A stretch of 5,477 bases of DNA from contig JBNJGL010000091.1 in the NCBI GenBank assembly GCA_051747745.1, positions 1 to 5,477 on the forward strand, given 5' to 3'. The stretch is from QPJE01 sp051747745 (lineage in GTDB: Bacteria; Bacillota; Halanaerobiia; Halanaerobiales; Halanaerobiaceae). The position numbers were made by a program, and so were the translations under genes. Shown piece after piece: positions 5,164-5,477 of this stretch (position 1 is the first letter of the stretch; the number at the start of each line of letters is the position of its first letter). The notes beneath the pieces were generated by a model, which was given only the letters and a program-made list of their open reading frames with translations, ran no database searches and was not told the origin of the DNA.

Positions 5164-5349
5164 GTGGAAGAAATATTTAAACTTGTCAGCACTTATGGTT
5201 TTCCAATGGTTCTTTCCGTATATCTTCTCTTAAGATTTGAACCACTTATCAAAGAATTGAAAAATTCAATTGATACACTAATTATGGTAACCAATCTGCA
5301 GCACGAAAATAATCTAAAAGATATCAGCAAATATAAAAATTTCAACTAA
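5164..5349 (+). CDS. YvrJ-family small membrane protein
   Basis: This 61-residue protein resembles the YvrJ family of Bacillota: an acidic start (MEEIFKLVSTYG), the family-like GFPMVLSVYLLLRFE core (12-26) forming one membrane segment (about 11-24), then a polar helix (27-48) ending in a short charged tail. It is probably a single-span inner-membrane protein with the C-terminus in the cytoplasm. The function of the family is not established; it resembles small phage holin/BhlA-type proteins in size and layout, but that is a resemblance only. The start is GTG at 5164, supported by the upstream AGGGGTGAT. It appears monocistronic, with its own promoter (5105-5133) and a strong terminator 5 nt after its stop. 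I recognised the family from the motif by memory; it was not searched. Confidence 0.8.
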   Translation: MEEIFKLVSTYGFPMVLSVYLLLRFEPLIKELKNSIDTLIMVTNLQHENNLKDISKYKNFN

Positions 5350-5353
5350 AAAG

Positions 5354-5381
5354 AAAACTCCCTCATTTTGAGGGAGTTTTT
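5354..5381. terminator. Strong bidirectional intrinsic terminator
   Basis: CTCCCTCA (5358-5365) pairs perfectly with TGAGGGAG (5369-5376) around a TTT loop, and AAAA/TTTT extend the stem to 12 bp. On the plus strand it is followed by TTTTT (5377-5381); on the minus strand it is followed by TTTTCTTTTT (5357-5348). It ends the YvrJ-family transcript and can also end a transcript from the right-edge minus-strand gene. Confidence 0.95.
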
Positions 5382-5395
5382 AAATGTTGAAAAAA

Positions 5396-5476
5396 TTATT
5401 TATCATTATGAAATTCCAAAAATAAATCTGCTTCTTTTTTGCACTCCTCCACATCTCTATCACATTTCTTCGGATT
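5396..5476 (-). CDS. Possible C-terminal fragment of an unidentified gene, cut by the right edge
   Basis: On the minus strand one frame is open from the right edge to TAA at 5398-5396, giving 26 residues, hydrophilic and charged: NPKKCDRDVEECKKEADLF followed by LEFHNDK. The stop lies 15 nt before the bidirectional terminator, as expected for a real gene end. A second frame is also open further (to about 5382) but encodes a Trp- and Asn-rich sequence that looks less like protein. No family can be assigned from this fragment. Confidence 0.4.
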   Translation of the reverse strand, partial: NPKKCDRDVEECKKEADLFLEFHNDK

Positions 5477-5477
5477 T

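Noticed and set aside
1..5477. CRISPR array, tRNA, rRNA or insertion sequence
   Set aside because: No regularly spaced longer repeats, cloverleaf-like sequence, ribosomal RNA or transposase coding was seen.

Overview
The window is AT-rich with strong AGGAGG-type ribosome binding sites, frequent TTG/GTG starts and a Gram-positive-style gene set: a mannose-family PTS, a YvrJ-type small membrane protein and a phage-repressor-like XRE regulator. This points to a low-GC anaerobic Bacillota (Clostridia or Halanaerobiales type). That assignment is an inference from style and content, not from a marker gene.

Positions 1-4319 (minus strand) hold one six-gene catabolic operon read right to left. It encodes a complete mannose/sorbose-family PTS permease as four separate polypeptides (EIIA 4319-3924, EIIB 3892-3404, EIIC 3401-2646, EIID 2582-1752). 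A zinc-dependent medium-chain dehydrogenase (1707-670) and a class II ketose-bisphosphate aldolase (657 to beyond the left edge) follow. Spacing is short throughout (2 to 63 nt), and two ribosome binding sites overlap the preceding stop region, so the genes should be co-transcribed. The logic resembles the galactitol or sorbitol routes: uptake with phosphorylation, oxidation of a (phospho)polyol to a keto sugar phosphate, and, after a further phosphorylation not encoded here, aldol cleavage to trioses. The substrate cannot be read from the sequence.

Positions 4320-4629 form a divergent intergenic region between the PTS operon and a plus-strand XRE-family regulator (4630-4980). It carries a 17-bp dyad whose flanks give a TATAAT box on each strand, and two copies of a GTTTCTT...GAC element exactly 30 bp apart in front of the regulator. 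The regulator is the obvious candidate to control the operon, itself, or both, but this is inferred from position only.

Positions 4981-5477 hold an imperfect nested inverted repeat ending in a T-run after the regulator, a convincing sigma-A-like promoter, a 61-residue YvrJ-family membrane protein with a GTG start (5164-5349), and a strong bidirectional terminator (5354-5381). On the minus strand, a possible C-terminal fragment of another gene enters from the right edge.

I found no CRISPR array, RNA gene or insertion sequence. The genes are of recognisable families; the parts least explained by known families are the divergent control region and the isolated YvrJ gene.
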